Under the pieces are notes generated by a model. The model did no database searches and was not told the DNA's origin. It saw nothing but the letters and a program-made list of their open reading frames with translations. From positions 1 to 48,955 of the forward strand of contig JAPLSN010000025.1 of NCBI GenBank assembly GCA_026398615.1: DNA of 48,955 nucleotides, given 5' to 3'. Each line of letters opens with the position of its first letter. Within the stretch, counting starts at the first letter, position 1. A program made the position numbers and the translations under genes. Positions 14,905-23,303 of this stretch are shown here, in pieces. The stretch is from Spirochaetota bacterium. Lineage in GTDB: Bacteria > Spirochaetota > Spirochaetia > Treponematales > UBA12059.

Positions 14905-16113
14905 ATGAAGAAAGTAGTGAAGATCGTCACCATCCTGATGGTGATAGCATTCTTCTTCGCGGGAACCAGTGTATTTGCCCAGGCGAAGTACCACATCGGC
15001 ATCGTGACGGGCACCGTTTCCCAGTCCGAGGACGATCTCCGGGGCGCCGAAGCGCTGATCAAGGCCTATGGCGACGTCAAGTCAGGCGGCATGATCCAGC
15101 ACATCACCTATCCGGACGACTTCATGTCCCAGCAGGAGACCTTCATCTCCTCCGTCGTCTCCCTCGCGGACGACAAGCTCATGAAGGCCATCGTCGTCAA
15201 TCAGGCCATTCCGGGCACTACCGAAGCCTTCAAACGCGTCAGGGCCAAGAGGCCCGACATTCTCCTCTTCGCGGGCGAGCCCCACGAAGATCCTCTCGTC
15301 ATCCAGAGCGCGGCAGACCTCGCCATGAGTGCGGACTTCGTGTCCCGTGGCTACACCATCATCTGGTCCGCCAAGCAGCTGGGCGCCAAGAAGTTCGTCC
15401 ACATCTCCTTCCCCCGCCACATGTCCTATGAAACCCTGAGTCGCCGCAACGAGATCTTCAAGGTAGCCTGCAAGGACCTCGGCCTCGAGTACGCCTTCGA
15501 GACCGCTCCCGACCCGACTTCCGACGTCGGCATGGCCGGCGCCCAGCAGTTCATCATGGAGAAGACTCCCCAGTGGATCGAGAAGTACGGCAAGCAGACC
15601 GCCTTCTTCTGCACCAATGACGGCGAGACCGAGCCCCTCCTCCGCCAGCTCCTCGCCTATGGCGGCATCTTCGTGGAAGCCGACCTCCCTTCGCCGCTCA
15701 TGGGTTACCCGGGCGCACTCGGCATCGACCTTTCCGCCGAAATGGGGAATTTCCCCGCGATACTGAAAAAGGTCGAGGCCGCTGTCGTCGCCAAGGGCGG
15801 CGCCGGGCGCTTCGGCACCTGGGCTTTCTCCTATGGTTTCACCGTCACCGCCGGTCTGGGCGAGTTCGCCAAGACGGTCATCGACGGCAAGGCCAAGAAA
15901 GATTCGCTCAAGGATCTCTTCACCGCGCTCGGAAAGTACACTCCCGGGGCCAAGTGGAACGGGGCGTATTATACCGACGCGAACACCGGCGTCCGCGCCA
16001 AGAACCAGATCCTGGTGTACATGGACACCTACATCATGGGCAAGCCAGGCAAGTTCCTCCCCACCACCACCCAGAAGATTCCGGAGAAGTACTACCTCAT
16101 CAAGAACCAGTAA
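14905..16113 (+). CDS. DUF3798-family periplasmic substrate-binding protein
   Basis: An exported protein of 402 residues. A signal peptide (MKKVVKIVTILM..., cleavage after VFA-Q near residue 25) is followed by a two-lobed binding-protein-like sequence with IGIVTGTVSQSEDD, 'MKAIVVNQAIPGTTEAF' and the DUF3798 blocks EDPLVIQSAADLAMSADF and YTDANTGVRAKNQILVYM. An AAGGAGG ribosome-binding site precedes ATG. It stands first in an operon with an ATPase and two permeases, separated by a terminator hairpin, the usual arrangement for an abundant binding protein. The ligand of the family is unknown. Resemblance to BMP-type nucleoside transporters in the ATPase and permeases makes nucleosides or similar small molecules a hypothesis only. 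Confidence 0.88.
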   Translation: MKKVVKIVTILMVIAFFFAGTSVFAQAKYHIGIVTGTVSQSEDDLRGAEALIKAYGDVKSGGMIQHITYPDDFMSQQETFISSVVSLADDKLMKAIVVNQAIPGTTEAFKRVRAKRPDILLFAGEPHEDPLVIQSAADLAMSADFVSRGYTIIWSAKQLGAKKFVHISFPRHMSYETLSRRNEIFKVACKDLGLEYAFETAPDPTSDVGMAGAQQFIMEKTPQWIEKYGKQTAFFCTNDGETEPLLRQLLAYGGIFVEADLPSPLMGYPGALGIDLSAEMGNFPAILKKVEAAVVAKGGAGRFGTWAFSYGFTVTAGLGEFAKTVIDGKAKKDSLKDLFTALGKYTPGAKWNGAYYTDANTGVRAKNQILVYMDTYIMGKPGKFLPTTTQKIPEKYYLIKNQ

Positions 16114-16129
16114 AACACTATTCATGACG

Positions 16130-16160
16130 ACGAGGGGCCTCTTGAGGCCCCTCGTTTTTT
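16130..16160 (+). terminator. Intra-operon rho-independent terminator/attenuator
   Basis: ACGAGGGGCCT (16130-16140), loop CTTG, AGGCCCCTCGT (16145-16155), running into a T6 tract (16155-16160). A perfect 10-11 bp GC-rich stem with U-run. Because the transporter ATPase follows only 80 bp later without a clear new promoter, partial read-through probably sets a high binding-protein to transporter ratio. Confidence 0.88.
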
Positions 16161-16238
16161 CCCCGGCTTTTGTCGGGGATCCCGTGTTCCGCCGACTGCC
16201 CACGAAGTCGGAGCACGACACTTTTTCCAGAGGAACAT

Positions 16239-17852
16239 ATGGGACAGCAAGGTCCACTTCTATCCATCGATCACATCTCCAAGGAATTCTACGGCAACGT
16301 CGTCCTCAACGATGTCAGCTTTGAACTCAAAGCCGGAGAGATCCTCGGTCTAGTCGGGGAAAACGGGGCAGGCAAGACGACGCTCATGCACATTCTCTTC
16401 GGGATGCCCGTCATCGCCGACACGGGCGGCTTCAAGGGCCGCATCTGCATAGACGGACAGGAGGTCAGCTTTTCGAGCCCCTTCGACGCCCTCGATGCCG
16501 GAATCGGGATGGTCCACCAGGAATTCAGCCTCATTCCGGGTTTTACGACGACTGAAAATATCGTGCTCAACCGCGAGTCCATGAAGCCAAGCATCCTCAA
16601 CGATGTCTTCGGAGACCGCATGAGCATTCTTGATAGGCAGGACATGAAAAAGCGCGCCGAAGCGGCCATCGAAAAGCTCGGCGTGAAGCTCGATCCTGAC
16701 ATGCTTGTTTCCGAAATGCCTGTCGGCCACAAGCAGTTCACCGAGATCGCGCGGGAGATAACACGCTCGAAGACGAGGATTCTCGTCCTGGACGAGCCCA
16801 CCGCCGTCCTTGCCGAATCCGAGGCGGAAGTCCTCCTGAAAGCGCTCAGGAAACTGGCGTCGCTGGGGATCGCCATTATCTTCATCTCCCACCGTCTGCA
16901 CGAAGTAACCGAAGTGGCCGACCGTGTCGTGGTGTTGCGCGACGGAATTGCGATCAAGGACACGCCGGTTGCCGGAGTGTCGGTGCGCGACATCGCTTCG
17001 TGGATGGTGGGCAGGTCCGTGGCGACCGAGCGGGTGTCGGAAGGCGAAGCGCGTGAATTCGGCCCCGAGATACTCTCGGTAGAACATCTCTGGGTGGACA
17101 TGCCCGGGGAAACAGTCCGCGACGTCAGCTTTTCCGTTCGCAAGGGCGAAATCCTGGGCTTCGGAGGCCTGGCCGGACAGGGAAAGCTCGGCATCCCCAA
17201 CGGGATCATGGGACTCTTCCAGGCAGGCGGCGTGGTCCGGCTTCACGGGAAGGACGTTCCGCTCAACGAGCCGCGAACCGCCCTCGAGATCGGCATGGCC
17301 TTCGTCTCCGAGGACCGTCGCGGGGTCGGCCTCCTCCTGGACGAGAGCCTCAAATGGAACATCGCCTTCACCGCCATGCAGATACAGGGCAAGTACCTGA
17401 AAACCATTCTCGGTGGCCTTTTCAGAATTCGCGACGAGGCGGAGATGAGAAAGCTCACCGAAGAATACATCGCGATGCTCGACGTGAAGTGCACCAGTCC
17501 CTCGCAGAAAGCCAAGGAGCTCTCCGGCGGCAACCAGCAGAAGATCTGCCTGGCCAAGGCATTCGCCGTGAAACCTGACCTGCTCTTCGTTTCGGAGCCT
17601 ACCCGCGGGATCGATGTCGGCGCCAAGAAGCTGGTCCTCGACACGATCCACCGCTATAACCGCGACTACGGCACCACGATCGTCATGGTGTCCAGCGAGC
17701 TCGAGGAGCTCCGATCCATCTGCGACCGCATCGCGATCGTGGACGAAGGCAAGATCGCGGGAATCCTCCCGCCGACCGCGGAGCTGCCGGAGTTCGGTCT
17801 CCTGATGTCAGGCCTGGGGGCAAACGGCTCGCAGGAGGATCTCAGTGCGTAG
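16239..17852 (+). CDS. ABC transporter ATP-binding protein of the DUF3798 system (duplicated ATPase)
   Basis: Two fused ABC domains, 537 residues. First half: GENGAGKTT, MVHQEFSLIPGF, 'VLDEPTAVLAE'. Second half: the usual weak Walker A (GGLAGQGKLG), LSGGNQQK and 'LLFVSEPTRGIDVGAKK'; the Ser before EPTRG is a change seen in the non-catalytic halves of this type of ATPase. ATG at 16239 follows AGAGGA; the longer frame from 16170 begins inside the region after the terminator and lacks a ribosome-binding site. It overlaps the next permease by 8 bp. Confidence 0.92.
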   Translation: MGQQGPLLSIDHISKEFYGNVVLNDVSFELKAGEILGLVGENGAGKTTLMHILFGMPVIADTGGFKGRICIDGQEVSFSSPFDALDAGIGMVHQEFSLIPGFTTTENIVLNRESMKPSILNDVFGDRMSILDRQDMKKRAEAAIEKLGVKLDPDMLVSEMPVGHKQFTEIAREITRSKTRILVLDEPTAVLAESEAEVLLKALRKLASLGIAIIFISHRLHEVTEVADRVVVLRDGIAIKDTPVAGVSVRDIASWMVGRSVATERVSEGEAREFGPEILSVEHLWVDMPGETVRDVSFSVRKGEILGFGGLAGQGKLGIPNGIMGLFQAGGVVRLHGKDVPLNEPRTALEIGMAFVSEDRRGVGLLLDESLKWNIAFTAMQIQGKYLKTILGGLFRIRDEAEMRKLTEEYIAMLDVKCTSPSQKAKELSGGNQQKICLAKAFAVKPDLLFVSEPTRGIDVGAKKLVLDTIHRYNRDYGTTIVMVSSELEELRSICDRIAIVDEGKIAGILPPTAELPEFGLLMSGLGANGSQEDLSA

Positions 17853-18888
17853 CGCCAAACAGTTCGTGACCGACTTCGGCTGGCCTCGGATCATCATCTT
17901 CATATTCCTGGTCCTCCTCTTCGTTGCGGCTCCCTTCTTCCGCGTCAGGATCGACGCATCCATCTCGGACGTGCTCAACCGCTTCGGGCAGAACGGGCTC
18001 TTCGTTCTGGCCATGGTGCCGATGATACAGGCCGGCTGCGGCCTGAACTTCGGTCTCTCGCTCGGGATCATCGCAGGTCTGATCGGGTCGACCCTCTCGG
18101 TCCAGTTCGGGCTGCTCGGGGTCTTCGGCTTTTTCGGGGCAGTCGGATTGTCCGTTCCCTTCGCCGTCTTCTTCGGCTGGCTGTATGGGCTCCTGCTCAA
18201 CAAGGTCAAGGGCGAGGAAATGACCATAGCGATGTATGTCGGCTTCGCAAGCGTCATGTTCATGTGCATCATGTGGCTGATCCTTCCATTCAACGGACCA
18301 ACCATGATCTGGGGCTATGCGGGCAAGGGCTTGCGCACCACGATCACGATAGAGGGATTCTACCGGCACTTCCTCAACGATTTTCTGGCCGTGCGGATAG
18401 GCGATTCCTTCGTCTTCCCGACGGGCATGCTCCTCTTCGTGGGTTTTTGCGCTTTCCTGATGTGGCTTTTCCTCCGGACCAAGACCGGCACCGCGATGAC
18501 CGCCGTCGGGTCCAACCCGGACTACGCCAGGGCTTCGGGCATCAGCGCTGACAAGATGAGGACGATTTCGGTCATCATCTCGACGGTGCTCGGTGCGGCC
18601 GGCATCATCGTCTACCAGCAGAGCTACGGTTTCATCCAGCTCTACACGGCCCCGCTTGCCATGCCCTTTGCCGCTGTCGCGGCCATCCTGATAGGCGGGG
18701 CTTCGGTCAACAAGGCGAGCATGGTCAATGTGCTCGTCGGAGCCTTCCTCTTCCAGGGACTGCTCACGATGACGCCCTCGGTCATCAACTCGGCCCTGCA
18801 GACCGACATCTCCGAAGTGGTCAGGATCATCGTGTCGAACGGGATCATAATCTATGCGCTTACGCGTAAAACGAAGGTGACCAAATGA
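17845..18888 (+). CDS. ABC transporter permease 1 of the DUF3798 system
   Basis: Multi-spanning permease (BPD_transp_2 type), 347 residues. It starts at GTG 17845, just after AGGAGGATCTCA, inside the end of the ATPase gene. The block GLNFGLSLGIIAGLIG in the first third and 'LPFAAVAAILIGGASVNKA'-like sequence near residue 285 recur in its partner at 18885, so the two are paralogues and probably form a heterodimeric pore. The stop overlaps the partner's start (ATGA). Confidence 0.9.
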   Translation: MRSAKQFVTDFGWPRIIIFIFLVLLFVAAPFFRVRIDASISDVLNRFGQNGLFVLAMVPMIQAGCGLNFGLSLGIIAGLIGSTLSVQFGLLGVFGFFGAVGLSVPFAVFFGWLYGLLLNKVKGEEMTIAMYVGFASVMFMCIMWLILPFNGPTMIWGYAGKGLRTTITIEGFYRHFLNDFLAVRIGDSFVFPTGMLLFVGFCAFLMWLFLRTKTGTAMTAVGSNPDYARASGISADKMRTISVIISTVLGAAGIIVYQQSYGFIQLYTAPLAMPFAAVAAILIGGASVNKASMVNVLVGAFLFQGLLTMTPSVINSALQTDISEVVRIIVSNGIIIYALTRKTKVTK

Positions 18889-20021
18889 GCGGCACAAAAA
18901 GCCTCGGCCGCTTCTTAACGGAGTATGCGGTCGTCATCATCTTTCTCCTCATCACGGTCGCTGCCATTCCGTCCTCTGGTCTTTCCATCCAGTACATCGT
19001 CCAGGAGATGATCACCCGGCTCGGCCGCAATACCTTCCTGGTCCTTGCCCTCCTCCTGCCGATCTACGCGGGCATGGGCTTGAACTTCGGCATGACGCTG
19101 GGCGCCATGTCGGGGCAGATCGGCCTCATTCTCGCGATCAATTTCAACATAGGAGGAGTGGAGGGGCTGGCTTTCGCCGCCCTCCTGGGCACGGCGGTGT
19201 TCATGGGGTGGATCTGCGGCGTGGTCCTGAACAAGGCCAAGGGCCGCGAGATGGTGACGGGATACATGCTCGCCTTCTTCATCAACGGCATCTACCAGCT
19301 TATCGTCCTGTATATGATGGGCTTCGTCTTTCCCATCCGCTCCTCCGCGATCCTCCTTTCGCGGGGTTACGGAATCCGGAACACGCTCAACCTCGAAATC
19401 GTGCGCCAGTCCCTCGACAATTTCCTCATGCTCAGGCTCGGAGAGTATACGGTACCGGTCGCAACCTTCCTCGTTATTGCCGTCCTGTGCGTTTTTGTCG
19501 TATGGTTCAAGAAGACGAAGCTGGGTCAGGACATGAGGGCGGTCGGTCATGATATGTCCGTCGCCGATTCGGCTGGCGTCCCGGTGGACAGGACGCGGAT
19601 CATCGCCATCATCATCTCGACGGTGCTGGCCAGCTACGGCCAGATCATCTTCCTGCAGAACATGGGCAACATGGCCACCTACAACGCACACGACCAGACG
19701 AGCTTCTTCGCCGTCGCCGCCATCCTCGTGGGCGGCGCCTCGGTCAAGAAGGCCACGATACCCAACGTCCTCATTGGTGTCATCCTCCTCCACGTCCTCT
19801 TTGTGGTTACCCCGAGAGCTGGCCAGAACCTCTTCGGCTCGGCCATGATCGGTGAGTATTTCAGGCAGTTCATAGGCTACGGAGTCATCGCGTTCTCGCT
19901 CGTGCTCTATGCATGGAGGGCGCGCAAGGATGCCGCGTGGTCCCGCGAGGGTCTCCGCGGCTCTTCTTCAGGCGCCGTCCCGGCCGCAGCCGCCGCAGGC
20001 GGAGAAGGAAGCGCGAAATGA
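18885..20021 (+). CDS. ABC transporter permease 2 of the DUF3798 system
   Basis: Second membrane subunit, 378 residues. GLNFGMTLGAMSGQIGL and 'FFAVAAILVGGASVKKA' correspond to blocks in permease 1. The C-terminus carries a basic then Ala/Gly-rich cytoplasmic tail absent from its partner. Four-base overlaps at both ends (with 17845-18888 and with the small membrane protein at 20018) show a tightly coupled operon. Confidence 0.9.
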   Translation: MSGTKSLGRFLTEYAVVIIFLLITVAAIPSSGLSIQYIVQEMITRLGRNTFLVLALLLPIYAGMGLNFGMTLGAMSGQIGLILAINFNIGGVEGLAFAALLGTAVFMGWICGVVLNKAKGREMVTGYMLAFFINGIYQLIVLYMMGFVFPIRSSAILLSRGYGIRNTLNLEIVRQSLDNFLMLRLGEYTVPVATFLVIAVLCVFVVWFKKTKLGQDMRAVGHDMSVADSAGVPVDRTRIIAIIISTVLASYGQIIFLQNMGNMATYNAHDQTSFFAVAAILVGGASVKKATIPNVLIGVILLHVLFVVTPRAGQNLFGSAMIGEYFRQFIGYGVIAFSLVLYAWRARKDAAWSREGLRGSSSGAVPAAAAAGGEGSAK

Positions 20022-20515
20022 GCACCGAGATCATCGATCCGAAGGTTGCCACACGGCGTCTTTTCGTACGGTCTGGCCTGGTTGCCGTCTATTTCCTGCT
20101 GCTTGTCGTCACATTCCTGCTGGGGAAAGGCTATACGCTTCTCATAGACAACAAGGACGCCGCGGACGGTTCTGTCGTCGCCATCGATGGCGTCCTCGTT
20201 TCGGTCGATGGCGCGGAGGCGCTCGAGCTCTATTCTGGCGATCGTGACGCGACCCAGCTCAAAGGCCAGCGGCATCGCGTGATCGTCGAGCTTATCTCCG
20301 ACGGGAAGAAGATCGAGAAGAGCATCCACCTTCCCCTCGATACCGACATGCTGCTCCTTTCAGTTCCGAAGCTCGTCGCCGGGATCGAACCCTTCGTCGA
20401 GGTCTTCGTCCTTCGCGACCAGCCACGCCCGGCGGGCGAAGAGGTTGGCAACACGAATGCCTTCACCTCACCTGACAGTGAAGCCCTCGAGACCGTCGAA
20501 CCGCCCGTTCCGTGA
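20018..20515 (+). CDS. Small single-span membrane protein of the DUF3798 operon
   Basis: 165 residues, start ATG overlapping the permease stop. Residues about 13-40 make one transmembrane helix (LVAVYFLLLVVTFLLG preceded by basic residues). A soluble, mostly beta-strand domain follows that looks extracytoplasmic, then an acidic/Pro tail. From memory this position is often filled by a family annotated DUF6672; that link is not checked. Strict coupling to the permeases suggests an accessory subunit of the transporter, but no function can be assigned. Confidence 0.72.
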   Translation: MSTEIIDPKVATRRLFVRSGLVAVYFLLLVVTFLLGKGYTLLIDNKDAADGSVVAIDGVLVSVDGAEALELYSGDRDATQLKGQRHRVIVELISDGKKIEKSIHLPLDTDMLLLSVPKLVAGIEPFVEVFVLRDQPRPAGEEVGNTNAFTSPDSEALETVEPPVP

Positions 20516-20593
20516 TCCAATGCAGCTGACGGGGCCCAGGCGGATCATTGCATGCTCCATCCCGGCGTCCGTCTACCCCAAGGAGGGGACAGG

Positions 20594-21136
20594 ATGAAGA
20601 AGACGCTCGTGTTCCTGGCGGCCGCGCTGGTCGCGACATCCATGGCTTTCGCGCAAGCCGCGCCGAAAAAGGTGCTGACCGACGCCGATATAAAAAAATT
20701 CGTCAAGGACATGCCGGTCATGTCGCCGGAGCTTGACGCGGTGGAAATCGATTACGCCCCGGGCGATGAAGGCAAGACGATGTCCATCGGGGACATGCGG
20801 ACGATGTTCGACAAGCTCAAGATCGATGCCCGCGTGAAGAAGATACTGGCCAAGTACGGCTGGAACGAGGCGTTTTTCGAGAAATTCTTCGTGATCACGG
20901 TCGGATACAGCGCGATCATGATCGAGCAGGGCGTGAAGGATGTCTACGCCGAACTGGACGCTTCCACCGACTATTCGTCGGCCGACAAGGAGACGATGAA
21001 GTCACAGATGGGGCCGATGCTGAAACAGATGACGGACATGGCAGCGGAGTACCGCAAGGCGGTGCACGCCGACGACATGAAGCTCCTTGAACGCAACAAG
21101 GCGGATCTCGACCGCGTGTTCGAAAGCGGGAAGTAA
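20594..21136 (+). CDS. Small exported helical protein of unknown function
   Basis: 180 residues. ATG at 20594 follows AAGGAGGGGACAGG and gives a good signal peptide (MKKTLVFLAAALVATSMAFA, cleaved before QAA). The mature part is charged and mostly helical, with no cysteines and no recognised motif. It ends with a Lys/Asp-rich helix. It lies 78 bp after the DUF3798 operon and is followed by a terminator-like palindrome, so it may be the last gene of that unit. Periplasmic location is inferred from the signal peptide. Confidence 0.78.
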   Translation: MKKTLVFLAAALVATSMAFAQAAPKKVLTDADIKKFVKDMPVMSPELDAVEIDYAPGDEGKTMSIGDMRTMFDKLKIDARVKKILAKYGWNEAFFEKFFVITVGYSAIMIEQGVKDVYAELDASTDYSSADKETMKSQMGPMLKQMTDMAAEYRKAVHADDMKLLERNKADLDRVFESGK

Positions 21137-21174
21137 GCCGTTCCCCATCCGGACAGCGCCCCTCTGCGGGGTCT

Positions 21175-21357
21175 TGCCACGGGGGCACGGAGTCACGGAG
21201 AGAGCGAAGGAGAAGGAAGACAGGAAGAGGATCGGGAACAATGAAGAAACCGGGAGAATGAAGATATACTCTTTCCGGTTTCTTTTTGCCCTGCTCCATC
21301 TTTTCCCTTCTTTTTCGCATCGTCTCCGTGTTCTCCGTGCCTCCGTGGTTCTTTTTT
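21175..21357. repeat. Long imperfect palindrome of the interspersed HGGTENTE type
   Basis: The left arm (21176-21202, CCACGGGGGCACGGAGTCAC and on) mirrors the right arm (21323-21349, which on the minus strand reads CCACGGAGGCACGGAGAACA). Purine-rich flanks pair imperfectly inward, and an inner perfect 10-bp stem is AAGAAACCGG (21244-21253) with CCGGTTTCTT (21275-21284). A T6 run (21352-21357) follows. Translated, the minus strand gives the NHGGTENTE string that litters many genomes as false proteins. Known from experience as a widespread dispersed repeat; here it sits between convergent genes and probably also terminates transcription in both directions. Confidence 0.75.
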
Positions 21358-21381
21358 GTCAATCCCCTGTATCCAACCGGG

Positions 21382-23076
21382 CTATCGCTTCAGTGCCTTG
21401 GCCTTGCCGACCAGCTCGATGAAACCCGCGCGGTACCCGTTGAGGTCCCGCCCGAGGGCCTGCTTCGCGATTGCGAGGATCATGTCGAAGTCGGCCGTTC
21501 CCTTGTTGATGGAGCCGCGCAGCACGAGTCCGAAGGCTGCCACGGATCCCGCGAAGCGGAAGTCGGTCGAAGCCTGCCCGAATTCCGAATTCCCGTCGTT
21601 CGCCCGGAACTCGAGAAGCTCGCTCCGCTCGGATTCGGGCGCCTTGAAGCGGATGCGGACGCGCGCCGTCTCGGGGCCCGCCCAGTCTGTGACGGTCGGT
21701 TTTTCCGTCCGTTCCTGGGGGTCGGCCCCGGGCGGGACCGCTTCCGCCGAGGACGCGGGGATGAGCTCGTACAGAGCGGTGACGGTATGCCCGGCGCCTA
21801 TTTCACCGGCGTCCTTCGTGTCGTCCTCGAAATCCCGCGTCGCGAGCATCCGGTTTTCGTAGCCGATCAGCCGGTACGCCTTCACGGCCGCCTGGTTGAA
21901 TTCGACCTGGATCTTCACGTCCTTGGCGACGGTGAGGAGCGTACCCCCCATCTGCGTCACGAGGACCTTGCGCGCCTCGAGGACCGAGTCGATGTAGGCG
22001 TAATTGCCCTGGCCCTTGTCCGCCAGGGTCTCCATCCGGGAATCCTTGACGTTGCCGGTGCCGAACCCGAGGACCGTCAGGTAGATGCCGTCCTTCCGGT
22101 AGGTCTCTATGAGCTTGTTGAGCTCGTTGTCGTTGGTGGTGCCGACGTTGAAATCCCCGTCGGTCGCGAGGATCACGCGGTTGTTGCCGCCCGGCTTGAG
22201 GTTCTTCCTCGCCAGCGAATACGCGAGCTTGATGCCCGCTCCGCCGGCAGTGGATCCCCCTGCGCTCAGTCCGTCCAGCGCGGCGAGGATCTTCGCCTTT
22301 TTATCGCCCGAGGTCGGTTCGAGGACCGTGCCCGCGGCGCCCGCGTACACCGTGATGGCCACCGTGTCCTGCGGACGGAGCTGGTCCACGAGCATCGTGA
22401 AGGCTTTCTGGAGCAGGGGCAGCTTGTCGGGGTCGCTCATCGATCCCGAAACGTCCAGCAGGAACACGAAGTTGGCCGCAGGCAGGGATTCCATCGGCAC
22501 ACGCCGGGCCTGGACCCCAACCATGAGGAGCCGATGCCCCGGCGCCCACGGGCAGGACGCGATCTCCGAGCGCACGCCGATGGGGCCCTTCTCGGGGTCG
22601 GGATGCGAATAGTCGAAGTAGTTGACCATCTCCTCGATTCGGACGGCTTCCGGCGGGGGCAGGTAGCCGTCCTCGATGTAGCGCCTCGCGTTGGCGTAGC
22701 TCGCGGTGTCCACGTCGATGGAGAATGTGGAGAGGGGGCTTTTGGCGGCGGGCTTGAATGCGTTTTCCGGCAGGGACGCGTAGCTCTCGGATGCCATGTC
22801 GGCTTCCGCATCGTCGCCGGTGACGGCGGCAGGCGCGCTCTGGTCCGACCGCTGCATGCTGCCCGGAGGCGGCGACTCGGCCATGCCTTTCGCCGTGCTC
22901 GATGACGGCATTTCCGCCATCTTCGCGTCTGCCGGCGGCGCCGCGTATGGGTAGGGGCCCTGGTTCGACGCGGGTTGTCCGGGTGGCGGCGCGCCGGGGC
23001 TCGGCCTGGCGGACGAACATGCCGCGAGGGCAAGGAGAGCGGCCGCCATCGCCGCGATATGGATGATTCGTTTCAT
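21382..23076 (-). CDS. YfbK-like von Willebrand factor A lipoprotein
   Basis: 564 residues. ATG 23076 follows GGGAGG and yields a lipoprotein signal with LALAAC (Cys20). A Pro/Ser-rich linker (21-110) is followed by the YfbK N-terminal block ('TFSIDVDTASYANARRYI', about 118-165). The vWA domain starts at about 203 with an intact MIDAS (DVSGS, 208-212), and the C-terminal DUF3520-type region follows ('GYENRMLATRDF', 'VTALYELIP'). The domain order matches E. coli YfbK. It binds a divalent metal and presumably a protein ligand at the envelope; the biological role of the family is not known. The frame upstream of 23076 is not coding. Confidence 0.88.
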   Translation of the reverse strand: MKRIIHIAAMAAALLALAACSSARPSPGAPPPGQPASNQGPYPYAAPPADAKMAEMPSSSTAKGMAESPPPGSMQRSDQSAPAAVTGDDAEADMASESYASLPENAFKPAAKSPLSTFSIDVDTASYANARRYIEDGYLPPPEAVRIEEMVNYFDYSHPDPEKGPIGVRSEIASCPWAPGHRLLMVGVQARRVPMESLPAANFVFLLDVSGSMSDPDKLPLLQKAFTMLVDQLRPQDTVAITVYAGAAGTVLEPTSGDKKAKILAALDGLSAGGSTAGGAGIKLAYSLARKNLKPGGNNRVILATDGDFNVGTTNDNELNKLIETYRKDGIYLTVLGFGTGNVKDSRMETLADKGQGNYAYIDSVLEARKVLVTQMGGTLLTVAKDVKIQVEFNQAAVKAYRLIGYENRMLATRDFEDDTKDAGEIGAGHTVTALYELIPASSAEAVPPGADPQERTEKPTVTDWAGPETARVRIRFKAPESERSELLEFRANDGNSEFGQASTDFRFAGSVAAFGLVLRGSINKGTADFDMILAIAKQALGRDLNGYRAGFIELVGKAKALKR

Positions 23077-23133
23077 GATACCTCCCTGGATACTCGAAAA
23101 GGAACGGGGGACGCTGTCTGCCTGGTGGGTCCG

Positions 23134-23146
23134 ACCCGTGACGGGT
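23134..23146. promoter_or_regulatory. Perfect 13-bp palindrome in the divergent yfbK-like/leuS region
   Basis: ACCCGT-G-ACGGGT. On the minus strand a TATAGT (23155-23150) lies just before it, so the palindrome would cover the start site of the vWA lipoprotein gene, as a repressor operator does. No good -35 was found for that promoter. Confidence 0.35.
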
Positions 23147-23219
23147 ACAACTATAGCGCCATCAGGGCGGAATCTCCATGAAGGGCGGATCCGTTTCGCC
23201 GCCCGCGAACCGCCCGCCC

Positions 23220-23249
23220 TTGTGGAAAAAGAGGGCTCTCGGCTACTAT
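23220..23249 (+). promoter_or_regulatory. Candidate leuS promoter
   Basis: TTGTGG (23220-23225), 18 bp, TACTAT (23244-23249), leaving a leader of about 48 nt before ATG 23304. No T-box or leader-peptide structure was recognised in that short leader. Confidence 0.45.
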
Positions 23250-23303
23250 GGTGGCGGGCTTCGTCCGGAATCGTCCCGAAGCCGTGCGCAAGGAGCGACG
23301 AGC

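Noticed and set aside
20916-21422. Small open frames in 20.9-21.4 kb, including NHGGTENTE-containing ones
   Set aside because: They are translations of the palindromic repeat and of gene ends; such frames are a known annotation artefact.
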